From Notospermus geniculatus (Eukaryota > Nemertea > Pilidiophora > Heteronemertea > Lineidae), in the NCBI GenBank assembly GCA_002633025.1, contig NMRB01000650.1:59572-123571 (forward strand): DNA of 64,000 nucleotides. The letters are read 5' to 3'. This document shows, piece after piece, positions 45,401-55,875 of the stretch (positions are counted from its first letter, which is position 1; every line of letters starts with the position of its first letter). The position numbers and the translations under genes are program-made. The notes beneath the pieces are model-generated. The model did not search any database and was not told the DNA's origin. It saw only the letters and a program-made list of their open reading frames with translations.

Positions 45401-48400
45401 GAATGTCGCAGACTTCCGATTCGCCCCTTGTCTTGGGAAAAAGTCGCCAGTGGGACACTAGTATTAGGAATCTATACCGGTTCGGGTTAGGGAAAAACAT
45501 TCGCAGGCCGGCTGTCGCTTCGGTGGCGCGCCGATGTCTTCCGACGTGAACTTGATGACGCTCACTGAAGCCGAAGCGACATCACTCGACCGAAGTGTAA
45601 AGCCAGTGAGATTTTCTCAACCATTCTGGCCTCGGTCACACAGCAAACTTACCCCGAATCTTTCGCCCATCATGATCTCCCGTGGTTTCTTAGCTTCTGG
45701 GTTATGTTCAGCCACTAAAATCGAAAGACAGGAGACTTCAGTGTTTGTCACGAGAACGACAAAGTCAGACCAATCGAAAATCACCTGTTAAGTCAAATTT
45801 TCCGAAACAAATGCTCAGTATTTTGACTTTCAAGGAGTCACACGAATCTGGAAAGCGGGTGATCCACTGTTGCGATTTTGGCTTGAGACGGGGTTGCGTT
45901 CCCTTACGATCACCATATAAGGACTTCCGATTGCCAAATAAGGTAACCGCAAGGGATCGCAACCCCGTCTCAAGCCAAAATCGCAACAGTGGATCACCCG
46001 CTTTACTCAGGCGGAACGATGTGCATCCGAGATAAAAACAGCAATATTCTCAACTATTCCGGCTCCATTCCGAAGACTTCGCCCCATCCTGAGTCCGGAG
46101 TCCTTAATTCTCGCTCCCTTCTTTGCTCCTATACCATGCCTACTTGTGTGTGTGGTGATGGAGGGAGCGAGCGCCAGGAACCCCTGATATTCTCAGGGTA
46201 CTTCGAGCCGTGCTGAATCGGATTTGACTATCTAAAGAAAATTCACTCCAACGTGCAGATTGAGTACCGCAAATGAGTGAAAGATGTCACGTGGCCTTTA
46301 CTGTAAGATTTCACTTACGCTGTCCGGTCATGACGATATAAAAACCATCTGCTGGTAACCCCTTCCTGATGATAACCCTGTTTGGTGTGTATCTATCGTA
46401 AAAAGCCAGTTGACAGATCTTTTTCTGGGTGTCGAGGCTGTAGGCGTTGAAGGACTCCGACACCAGCTTCATACACTTTATGACCTAAAACAAGTCAATA
46501 CGAAGAAGTGAAACTAGGAAAATGAGGGGCTGAATTGCCAATTTTCGGTGATTGCACTGTACTCCAAAAGCGACCCGGACAATACTACTACTGAGTATTT
46601 CTTTAAATAGGAAATTGACATGAAAACCGTGGCCTGGATGGTTTCGAATCGATTTCTACAGTAGCGACACCTATTTTATTCCATCCATGATTTGAATTCC
46701 TCATTGGCGCGTCAGACGCTCCACCGGAAGTCACGTGTCCATGTTGACACACTGCAAGTGACAATATCCTGCAATCTGCACAACAGAGCCAATAGAATAT
46801 TGACGACCGAAAGTAGTCAAGCTGGACATGCGCAGCAGGTTGAATATGCTGGTGAAACCTTTGCTGTGAGACCTAGGACCCCTTGGCGGAAATATGCTGA
46901 ACATGTCATGACTGGTCACGGTCCGTGGGATTTTTCTCAGGATACCGATTAAAATATAAGAACCAACGCCGCATGACCCTGATTAAATGTGAATGGTGAT
47001 CAACCTGAGCATGTAAGGAATGGAAAGATTTTATTTTCAATCCGGCGACGGATTCTCACGCCAGAAAGGATTTCACACTGATAGACAATTTGTGGCCATC
47101 GAACACCATGTTCCCTCCTGCGTAGGCCTATCGACACAAAAGAGGCAGCCTTTAAACGTGACGTCACATTTCCATGACGTCCTCTGCAGACCCATATATT
47201 ATTGACCGTCAAAATGTCAAGCGACGTCACGGCATGAACACAGCATCAACACACAGATCGTGTGACGTCAAAATGTCACGACGTGATACTTTTGACGTCG
47301 TCGCCGGCCGTTTGACGGCCAACATGGCCGGTTCTTTGCAGTCAAGTCACCGTTATTAGGCCTACAATTCGCAACACGGCTTCACCGAACACAACATCAA
47401 TCTTCATCTGTGCGTTATTTCCATTCAAGGACAAGTAAAGACGGATACACGTTGACAGCTGACAGACTCCCTTGCTTACTCTGCCATCGACGATATTTGC
47501 ATGAGCAGCCGCGGCAGTATCCCTGACTCGTGTACCGAAACCTAGCCGCGCAATATTTGATTGACAACGATTTGAGATTGATTGAAAATGGTAATTTCAG
47601 CCACTTACTCATAACTAATCAATGAAAGGCCACCCTTATCAAATAGTCCAGAAATAGACGTGAAATGAAGTTTATTTAGTCATTGTCGGTGTCCGGAAGT
47701 GGACTATTACCATTGCTATGCAACAGTCAGGAACGGTAAACGCCACATCACGGGGGAGGGATAGACCGTCTATCTTTTTCCTTTGGTTATTCAATACACC
47801 AGTGGCTCTCGGAAGCAGAACTTCATGTAAGTTGGCATTTTCGTGCATTTTTCCAATTTCTTCTTTACATTGCCTAAGGAATATTAGGCAAAATGCCTAA
47901 AGCAAGGTTCATTGGCACACGGAATTGGTCCGGTTCAGGTCCGTAAAAAATCTATCAAATGGACTTCAGCGTTGTCCTATCCGGAAAACTCGGGGCAAAC
48001 GGACTGGAAACGGATCGGATCCGTACGCCAATGAACCTTGCTTAATATGATATTCTGGGGATAAGACAATGCCAAACCTATATTAGGCAATTTGCCACCC
48101 GTAGGCAATTTGCCTATATAAGCAAAAGCTTTCAGAGTATTTTTAAAGGGACACATCTGCTGGAATCATGGACGTGCCATCTTATTCTTACCTCGTTCAC
48201 TTCCTCGCTCGACCTCGTCCCCGGTGGCCGTGTTAAGATTCGTTTCACTCCCTTCGTCACCAATCCCTGGAAACGAGGGTGATATTTTCAGTAAGATTCA
48301 AAACGCTTTTAAATGATTTTATCACAATTGACGGAACCTATTCGGTCGTTTCAGGTTGGCTGCCCTTCAGGAGGATGATCGACTGATGACGGAGGTAGCA

Positions 48401-49939
48401 TTATACCGACTTGCTACAGTTCCAGACTTACAAAAGTAAGTGACACATGCCTTTCTGACATACCGGGTCATGAATAAAGACTGGTGAATACCTTTACTAG
48501 AAGTTTGCAATAAAATGCACTAGGCAATTCTGTACAAATCTGAAGTAATAGCATCTGCTAGTCTTTATTCATATGACCCATCGGCTTCACTATCCCTACC
48601 ATCCGCTAAATCCCAATACTTCGTTTATACAAGCGATGGTTTGAATGTCGGATTGCGACTGGTGAATCAGAGCCAAAGCGCCCCCTTGAACACTTTCCTG
48701 ACGGACACTCACCTCACTGGTGTGACCTCGCCGATACTCATTCGCATCAAAACTCAGTTGTACGATCTTCTTCTGCTTCTCATCAGGGAGGAAGGTAACA
48801 AAAGGTCTCGGCCGGCCCTTGGGCTGCTGAGCTTGGCCGCTCTCCACTGATAGAAGACTGTCTATTAAGGCGTACCACTTCTCCTGCATCACGCTGTAGG
48901 CGAGCAGCCTGTCAAACAATCGAACCGGTGTTAAGCCAACAGCACACCAGGCGATATCGCAAGCGATTCTACTCGCCACCGATCTTCTCACCAACCATCA
49001 CAGACTAGGTGATCACGTTGGTATCGTTGACATTGGGCGAACATCGCTGGCGAGAAGATTCCACGCATCGCTGTCCAGTGCACACCTGGCGTGAACAGCC
49101 GATTTGCTCGCTGGCGATCAAGTCGCTTCTGAGATCGCCGAGTGTGCTGCAACTTTAGGTTGCATCACAGTAGCAGTGACGTCGCAATGACCTCAGCAAT
49201 CATGCTCTCGGCCGAATGCTCAGCAGAAGGAAAAGGCATTTCCTTTAGCAATATAGTGATGGTGGTCTCAGTTGAGGCTTTCCCGATACGGGCGTATGAG
49301 TTTGTTGCCAACATTTTTGTTACCGATTTCACTTACTCTCTACAAACGGAGCACACCTGTACGATCTTCAGGACAACCCGAGCTGCCCGGCGAAAGCGAA
49401 CTATCGGCTGTAAATGAGAAAATGGCAAAGTTGTCGGTTTTAAATACGAGAGAAAGTCGATTAAGACGAATGTTTGCCGTTGGATGCTCTGAATTTCTTA
49501 CCCTAACCTCCTCGTCATGTGGCGAAGAACTAGCCGCGTTCGCCACCAGGTCCTGCATCTTTTGGAGATCGACCGACATATTTACTTCCCTGAGTGCATC
49601 CTCTTCTTTCATCAGACTTTTCTTCGAAGCTTTTCTTGCAAGTTGTCTCCGAGTTTTACTGTCTTCAACCAAATCACCCGCGACACAATCCCTACTCGCG
49701 CCAATCTTCATCGCGCCGCGATTCAACCGATCCAGTTCGAGCGCATCCTTCACGATTGTCCTAAACCGAAGCCTCTGCTTTCGGGCTTTTATGTTCTGAA
49801 AGAACGTGTACGTATTGGCGCGGGTTCTCATTAGTTCATATACGTCCTCATAGATGACGGACCTTCGGACCCTCGGCCGGTGTCCACTCAACATGTCTAT
49901 GGTGTTTCTGTGATGTGGACTTAACGTAGCTGCAGCCAT
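42429..49939 (-). CDS. CNBD2: CNBD2-like gene with two cyclic-nucleotide-binding domains, copy 1 (3' end missing)
   Basis: Eleven minus-strand exons: 49502-49939 (ATG at 49939), 48713-48908, 46319-46484, 45653-45714, 44921-45004, 44616-44680, 44286-44363, 43592-43652, 43276-43420, 42583-43073 and 42429-42479. Exons 2 to 11 have GT-AG borders and consecutive phases that match; exon 1 ends in phase 0 but the chosen exon 2 acceptor needs phase 2, so that junction is unresolved. Exon 3 carries the first domain start (KKICQLAFYDRYTPNRVII, GFYIVMTGQ), exon 4 ends MMGERFG, and exon 5 gives EYDLICGCTRRTTVV, so the phosphate-binding cassette keeps F-G-E and Arg. Exon 8 (RDSNDIEWIYIIKS) opens a second domain split by a roughly 200-residue Ser/Thr-rich insert; its cassette reads HAGSVF-GLTV, lacking Glu and Arg, so it probably does not bind. 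The last exons are absent beyond the MITE at 42240. Family assignment is from recall. Confidence 0.8.
43779..44215. repeat. Intronic minisatellite, 26/29-bp units
   Basis: Units of actccaaggagaacataaaa with or without an extra 'cct' alternate across the intron between exons 7 and 8 of copy 1, about 16 units. The paralogous array at 57230-57610 has fewer units. Confidence 0.95.
45072..45512. mobile_element. ~440-bp insertion present only in copy 1
   Basis: Copy 2 runs from 'ggcataca-ggcgggct' straight to 'tacacttcggtggcgcg' (58490-58520). The extra segment has inverted ends, GGCTGCGAACTTCTTTTCCTA against the inverse of 'tagggaaaaacattcgcagg'. No coding sequence. Confidence 0.6.
45852..46014. 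mobile_element. 163-bp palindromic MITE
   Basis: AAAGCGGGTGATCCACTGTT pairs with the right end over about 65 bp each side. It is present at the same place in copy 2 (58863-59025), so it predates the duplication. Confidence 0.8.
47155..47310. promoter_or_regulatory. Cluster of CRE-like TGACGTCA words
   Basis: Five TGACGTC(A) or close words lie in 155 bp (about 47159, 47175, 47223, 47264, 47298) inside the intron between exons 2 and 3, and the cluster is kept in copy 2 (about 61445-61600). CREB/ATF-type binding is possible, but function is not shown. Confidence 0.35.
47901..48042. mobile_element. 142-bp MITE with proven empty site
   Basis: Flanked by TAA on both sides. Copy 2 at 62181-62200 reads aaatgcctaacatgatattc, with one TAA and no element, which confirms the 3-bp target duplication and shows insertion after the copies diverged. 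Confidence 0.9.
48355..48435 (+). CDS. Nested plus-strand exon, 81 bp, intact copy
   Basis: Bounded by cgtttcag and gtaagt on the strand opposite to the CNBD2-like gene, in its second intron. In the phase left by the exon at 53247-54043 it reads LAALQEDDRLMTEVALYRLA and then TVPDLQ. The paralogous exon at 62448-62527 differs at seven sites, six of them synonymous third positions in this frame, so it is almost certainly coding. Here it has no first exon upstream within the window. Protein family not recognised. Confidence 0.75.
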
Positions 49940-50349
49940 CCCGAACTATAAGAAGACAGGTGATGGAAGATGACTAAAACTGATGTTCCTGGGCCTCTGT
50001 TTTCATCGTTTTCTTATGAACTTGTAGATTCAAAACAACCACGTAGATCTGTGGAGACTTGATAATCACAAAATCGCACTCCTGCCTGATCTAACCCTGA
50101 AACAACTCTGCAGAACACCGACAATATTACCAACCTCAACAACGATACTGATTGGTTTGTTGACAATCTTAGCTCCCGAGAAACGAAATTCCGGTCTTCT
50201 GATTGGTCAGGAAGCAATCTGCAGAGCAGAACAAACAACGGATCTTTTCTCCATCGTAACGGTACCGGAAGTGGGCCGGCATGTGCATCAGAGGTCGAGC
50301 CAGTTTTAACCGACCGATTAGGGCCTAATTCCCTTGGACCCAAGGTTTG

Positions 50350-53246
50350 ATTGCCCTGCTGATATCCAAACCGTGGATTACCAAAATTGAATACCGTAAT
50401 CTAAAAGAAACCAACAGAATATACGGATTATGATGAATTTGACTAACGCAATTTTGTCCTGATTATATTGCCAAAGTAGTTTAGCTAAAAGTAATCTGTT
50501 GAACCAGGCGACTGTTTTCTTATGTAAATGGTATTTGGTAAACGGTAAACGGTTTAGGGAATTGGGACGTCCAAAATCAACAGAAAACCCTTGCAGAATA
50601 TGTGGACCTCGAAAATTTTGATAAGGGAGTCAGTAAGGCCTGTAGAACGGTGAAGCATTGGTAACCACACCGCCAACAAAATTCTTGCCGATAAACTGTT
50701 GTCTCGCACGCCCCATCCTGAGAATGTGAAGTCATTTACGCTCGTCCCCTCCCTGTGTGAGGAGGGGAGCGGTTGGGAAGACCCTGGGTGCGAGGATGCG
50801 GGGTACTTGCTCCTTCCGGGCGCATGACGTGCCTGAAGTCAAGACGCCGACGCAGTAAAGCAGGGCAGAAATCAGATGTCGCCGATGACGTTTACTTCCA
50901 TTGGTCAACATGCAGCGCCATCGTTTTCGAAAGCATTTCTGACTCATATGGTTTGGGACAAGCCAACAAATAACGCAAAACATGCAAAAGGCCATGGCCA
51001 ACGTTGTGGCCATGACACCATGACGCAAAAGTCGGCCAATCAAATTCCGTAAACAAGGATAGCAGGCCTGCGGTTTCCCAAGCCGCTTCTACATCAGCGC
51101 CACTCTCCGCGGTCCAGTTTAAAAAGGCCGTGGGAACCCTATTTGATGTATTCAACTCATCAATATTATGATACACTCTATAATAACGGTTTTTAAATTC
51201 CATTGACAAGAAAGATTTGTATGATATGTCATTTGTATTCAGTGTAAGCAAGTGGTAATGTCATTAGCTTCGGGTGTAAAGGAGGATGACTTTATATGGG
51301 TCAAGTAAAAGTCGAATAGAAAAGATATCGGCATTAAAGCTCGATGCTCTGTCTGTAGTTTCATTCCCAGTACGATTCATTCGCGTAATGACGAATGCGG
51401 AGCACTTCCGGACTTTCCCGATCTGTAGCCGAAGATGACGTCGGCACCTGCCGCAGCCGAAGATGACGTCGGCGCTTGCCGCACTGAGTCGACGATGACG
51501 TCATCAGTAACCGATGCAGAGTGCCTCGTTTGTTGTTTTGCTGTTATAATGTAAACCTAATACGTATTCTTCCCCTGCCCAACATCGCACTCTGGACATG
51601 CTGGAGTCTCCGATCTTACGCTGACCCCTCTAAGGTGTTTGATGGAGTGAATTATGGAGTGGGAAATCAAAATCAGTGACGAAATGTCCTTCCAAACATG
51701 CCACACAAGAATCCAAAATTGACATTCATCTTTAACCGTTTATTCAGTGTCGCTCAAAACGAACAACTTTCGTTGTCACTCCTTCCTTTCACCTCAAACT
51801 GAGGAGTTCGTCATAACTGCCGTGTGCTCTCTCAGTTATGGTGACCTCGATTCAGGCCGACATTTAACGAAATTATCAAGGGAAAATCATAACAAACCCA
51901 AATAGACACGCAACAGCGGGTTTCTATGTTCATCTTGGGTGAATATCAATCCAAGAGAAATCGTTCCCAGCAGGGGCTATTTATCCTATATATTTCCATT
52001 GAATGGAGTTGTACTTTCACGTTTTTGTTGCAATCAGTGGGGCTATCAACGCTCCGCTTGACGTAGTCAGGTCTGGAGACTCTTAATTTCAACATTAAAG
52101 GCCACTGCGTGTAGGCTATATCAGCTGAATCGGAAAAACATCCGCACGGCGACGGGGCCTGGGAAGAAAACCAAAATGCACCGTACAGCATAGTACACTT
52201 TTCTTTCACGACAGAAACATCACGAATTAGCTAAGAAGATGCTGAGTATCGCAAATGACTGCTGAGGACATCAAAAGACAGTGGTGTATGATTCTAAAGA
52301 GGACTTCCACAAGACGGATTATATCCCATGAAGATGGACACGTGGAAGTTCGCCGATATTAGTAAAACTGTTGTAGAAGTACTTCACAATAGGACTAAAA
52401 CTTCCCTCCAATTATCTCAGCCAGAGCGCCTTCGTTCCGTCAGGGAGTTCTTGTTTTCGTTGTTTTGTCAACAGAATGTAGACCGTAAAAAAATGACTCC
52501 GCCCGCGCCTCTGCCGAGATACTGTAGCTTTAAATCTGACCAGGATATGTTATTCTATCCATGTCCCGTTCTTCCCCTGAGGAACCACGCAGTTTTATGT
52601 GTAACTATTTGACAAGGCAAACAAAGTACTCTTACATGGATCATCGCACGAGTTCTACTGTAACTGTGTAAATAATAGAGTTGTCTGTACACACGAATAT
52701 CACAAGCCACGTTATCAAAGTCTTGAGAAAGTAAAAACTTAGAGAGCAAGGATCAAAGCCTAAAGGGTGTGATATCTATTGGATGTGAGGTAGACTCAGA
52801 CAGGATTGGTTGACGATATTTCGTGATTCCACCGGATCAGAGATCGGAGTTGACATGTTACATACACGATTGAGGGAAAAGGATAGGCTATCCAACAAAT
52901 CAACACGAAATCGGAAAATAATTCATTAAAAAGGAGAGAAGCCATCGTTGGAGGTTGATGGGATAACACAATTTGGACAACTTACTTCAAGAAGTTGTAG
53001 AGTTCAGGACACTGACGTAGAGAACTGTAGGAACTGAAGTGCTTGGTGCTTGCGGTAGAGAGGGCCTAGGACTAACATTGTAAATCGCAAACCGTACAAT
53101 TTTTTCTACACTACGGACGTAATTGGAATCCAACAGTAATTTTCTGCTTTACAAAGTGCAAATGTTGTTATTAGGTCTGTAATGGTTTAAAGCTGTTTTA
53201 TGACGTTTTAACCGTATTAAAGTTACCGGTGCTTAATACGTCAATC
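50350..53246. other. Unique stretch between the two copies, probable 5' region of plus-strand gene
   Basis: The minus ORF at 50892-51251 and others show no domain. A short tandem unit 'gccgaagatgacgtcggc' occurs twice near 51430-51475 and is followed by TGACGTCATC. No gene body is supported. Confidence 0.45.
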
Positions 53247-54043
53247 ATGGCTTCCAACAGCGAAGATCTGGCACCGTTGATTGAAGAAGACGAAGTTGAC
53301 GATTCGTCGGTGTCGAGTGGAGAGGATTTTGATCAAACTGGTGGCCTGACCCCCATTGCAGAGAGTGAGGAAGACGCCGAGAGCCCACAGGGATACTTCC
53401 ACGCCTTCGGAGTCAAAGATTTGAACACGAATCTCGTCGGGAACAGAGCGAAGGAAGACTCGCCGTTTGAGAAAGATGTTGTTCCAGACGAGGTTATCGG
53501 ATCAAGCCAATCACGGGATGAGGCGGCTGATGTTGGTGTTGTTGTTAATGGTATAGGAACGAAAAGTAAAGCGACCCCTGATAGCTGGCCATCGGTGAGG
53601 AGTCTGGACAGCGGCTACGGCAAGATTACTGATGACAGGCTCGCTGAGAGGGACAGTAAGGAGACTGAATACACCGGTAGGACGACTGTACATTTTGCCG
53701 TCAAGGATGCGGGAGACCGGAATTCAGTGAATGAACCGACGGGGATACCCGCTGCTGACCGGACCGATTCCATCCTCTCAGCTGACACATCACGAGAGAC
53801 CACGTCTGTTCACCTGGACGTCCGGACACCGGACGACTCGACGCGAAAAGGCACCCCGGACAGTTTCAGGAGTTTTTCTCGAACCAGTGAAGAGATGGAC
53901 CGGGTGAGAACACCCCTGATCGTGGCCAATATCGGCGTGATGAACTTAGATGAGGATGTGGAGGTGAACTTGAGTAACACGCTAACGCTACCAGGGATGA
54001 AACAAGGGCCACATTTCATGGTTGGAACCCTTCCTGCTGCAGA
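53247..54043 (+). CDS. First coding exon of a plus-strand gene, acidic N-terminus, unrecognised
   Basis: ATG at 53247 in a good context (aatcATGg), 265 codons, ending at GA before gtaagt (phase 2). The protein starts MASNSEDLAPLIEEDEVDDS, is rich in Asp, Glu, Ser and Thr (VRSLDSGYGKITDDRLAE), has no hydrophobic segment, and looks disordered. Near its end comes a more structured-looking run, TPLIVANIGVMNLDEDVE. The donor phase fits the nested exon 48355-48435 (GA+G, then LAALQ), whose only downstream copy is at 62448-62527, inside the antisense gene. Family not recognised. An upstream GTG is also in frame, but ATG is preferred. Confidence 0.75.
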
Positions 54044-55747
54044 GTAAGTTTGAGTTCGATTTATTTACGATTGAAGTAGGGTAAAGTGTGGTACAATTCT
54101 AGCCCCTGAGTGTAAAAATGGCCAGCATTGCATGGAGATGTATATGCAGGGGCTAGAATTCTCCCGGGGCTAGAATTGTACGACTTTACCATTTTGTTAT
54201 CAAGGGGTTCTATACATGACGATGGAAGGCATATTGGTAGCTCTAGCAGTTGACTAATGTTACGAAAGCTACATGTTTGGTCCAACCATAAAGGAATCAA
54301 CCATAAAGGTTCAACTGACAAATTTAGCATTTTATAAATGTGGACAATATCCCTTTAAAACCCAACAGATCTGCATTCTGACGTTTCCATGTGATTGGCA
54401 AGACCCTTCTGCACATTCACTGCAAATTTTGTTGAATTCCGACTAGTTGATCTTATGATACAAAATTACGTAAAGCCAAAATTCAGGCAGTGAGAGACAT
54501 CTGGTGGCAACACAGGAAGTGTATCCCTCAGTAAGCTCATCGTTCGCAGTTAAACGGTACCTTTATGTTTGATTCCTTTATGGTCCAACCAAATTTTACC
54601 CACGATCGCCTCACGACAAAATCGTCCTGTCGCAGCATCCCAAATGTATTCTAACCTGTAGAATAAAATTCTCCACCTCGGCATAACATAGAACCGTGGG
54701 AGAGTCGACCACGACCACCGAATGATCGGCTTGCGTTGGATCCATGGATTGATGAGTATAGTTGTAGTCTTCTGGCTGTAGGTGGCGTAACTATAGCCAC
54801 ACGGTGGGACACCTTCATACATGTCACAGACCTGTATAATTTCACAACCACTTAGATACGACAGGACACCACCGACATGATTGAGTTTACAACCTTTTTT
54901 ACTTTGTATACAAATTGTTCGTGAACGAAAGGGGCTTGAAAGGTTTTTCGGTGACGTAGGCAGGGAGCGTTAAGAACCGTTACATGCCCCAGGTTGTTTA
55001 GTGGAGAGCAGCAAGTTTATGGTGTTGAACTTGAGGCCAACCGTTCCGTAACTGAAAGAACAGTTTAGAATTTCTCCCCTACGTTGCGATTAACTGGTAA
55101 CCTTTCTACCTCGGTCACATTTTCTCTCTACTTGACTGGCGCCGAAATAGACCTATCACCAGACAACATTTTTCCGAGTCAGAAGATGTTTTATCGCCAT
55201 TTCATTAAAACATTCGACAGACGGTCTTACAAATACAAAGTTTTCCTGGACTCTTTCAAATCTTGTCTTGTCGCTGCCAATGAATGAAAAGTGATAAACT
55301 AGGCATTTTATGACCAAAATATTGAGACTCCATTGAACATGTGTCTTTGTAATACGCTCACCATAAACCTGTAATTGACGCATTTGACCTCCTGATAGGG
55401 GTAAACAGGCATGTTGGCAGATAGAAATTCGAATACATGCGATGTATTGGTGGTATCACCCTGGACTAGGCCTGCCTGCTTTGCCGGAGAGTCCGCCGTT
55501 GCAGCTAAGGCATGTGACCGCGACCAAATCTGATGTCGCCCATTGTGTATCTTGATCTAGGATTTTTTACCGCAACTGACCGCATACTTGCCAATGTGGT
55601 CGCAATCTGACATCGCAAATTAGATGTTTTGTGTGGTACCGTAGGTGACGTAGGGGAAAACCGATCCTGCTGATGAAGGTGGTTGCAAAGAGGTCATATC
55701 GCCATGACAACGGCGTCTGCGCCAATGAATAATTCCTCCCAAATCAG
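54044..55747. other. Intron 1 of the plus-strand gene, nothing firm
   Basis: Minus-strand 54655-54822 has an acceptor (attatacag) and donor (ACAGgttaga) around an open frame (VCDMYEGVPPCGYSYATY), a possible exon, but it has no second copy or recognised domain. Confidence 0.4.
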
Positions 55748-55833
55748 TGTGTCCCATTTCAATCCGATAACGGATCCGGTAAACGTATACATTTCGGAAG
55801 GCTTTTTGTCGGACATGTGCGCTTAGCTTTACA
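55748..55833 (-). repeat. 86-bp inverted match to 38405-38493 at the copy-2 border
   Basis: Reads 'agctaagcgcacatgtccga' through 'ttatcggattgaaatgggac' on the minus strand, as at 38410 on the plus strand. It ends within a few bases of where copy-1/copy-2 identity begins (ctggccatgggagagtgcga). Confidence 0.75.
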
Positions 55834-55875
55834 CTGGCCATGGGAGAGTGCGACGACTTCTTATGAAATACTCAC

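Noticed and set aside
50892-51251. 119-codon minus-strand ORF
   Set aside because: Looks somewhat protein-like, but there is no splice context, second copy or recognised domain, and the opposite strand is also partly open.
53229-53246. Upstream in-frame GTG as start of the 53247 gene
   Set aside because: Animal genes rarely start at GTG, and the ATG at 53247 has a good context.
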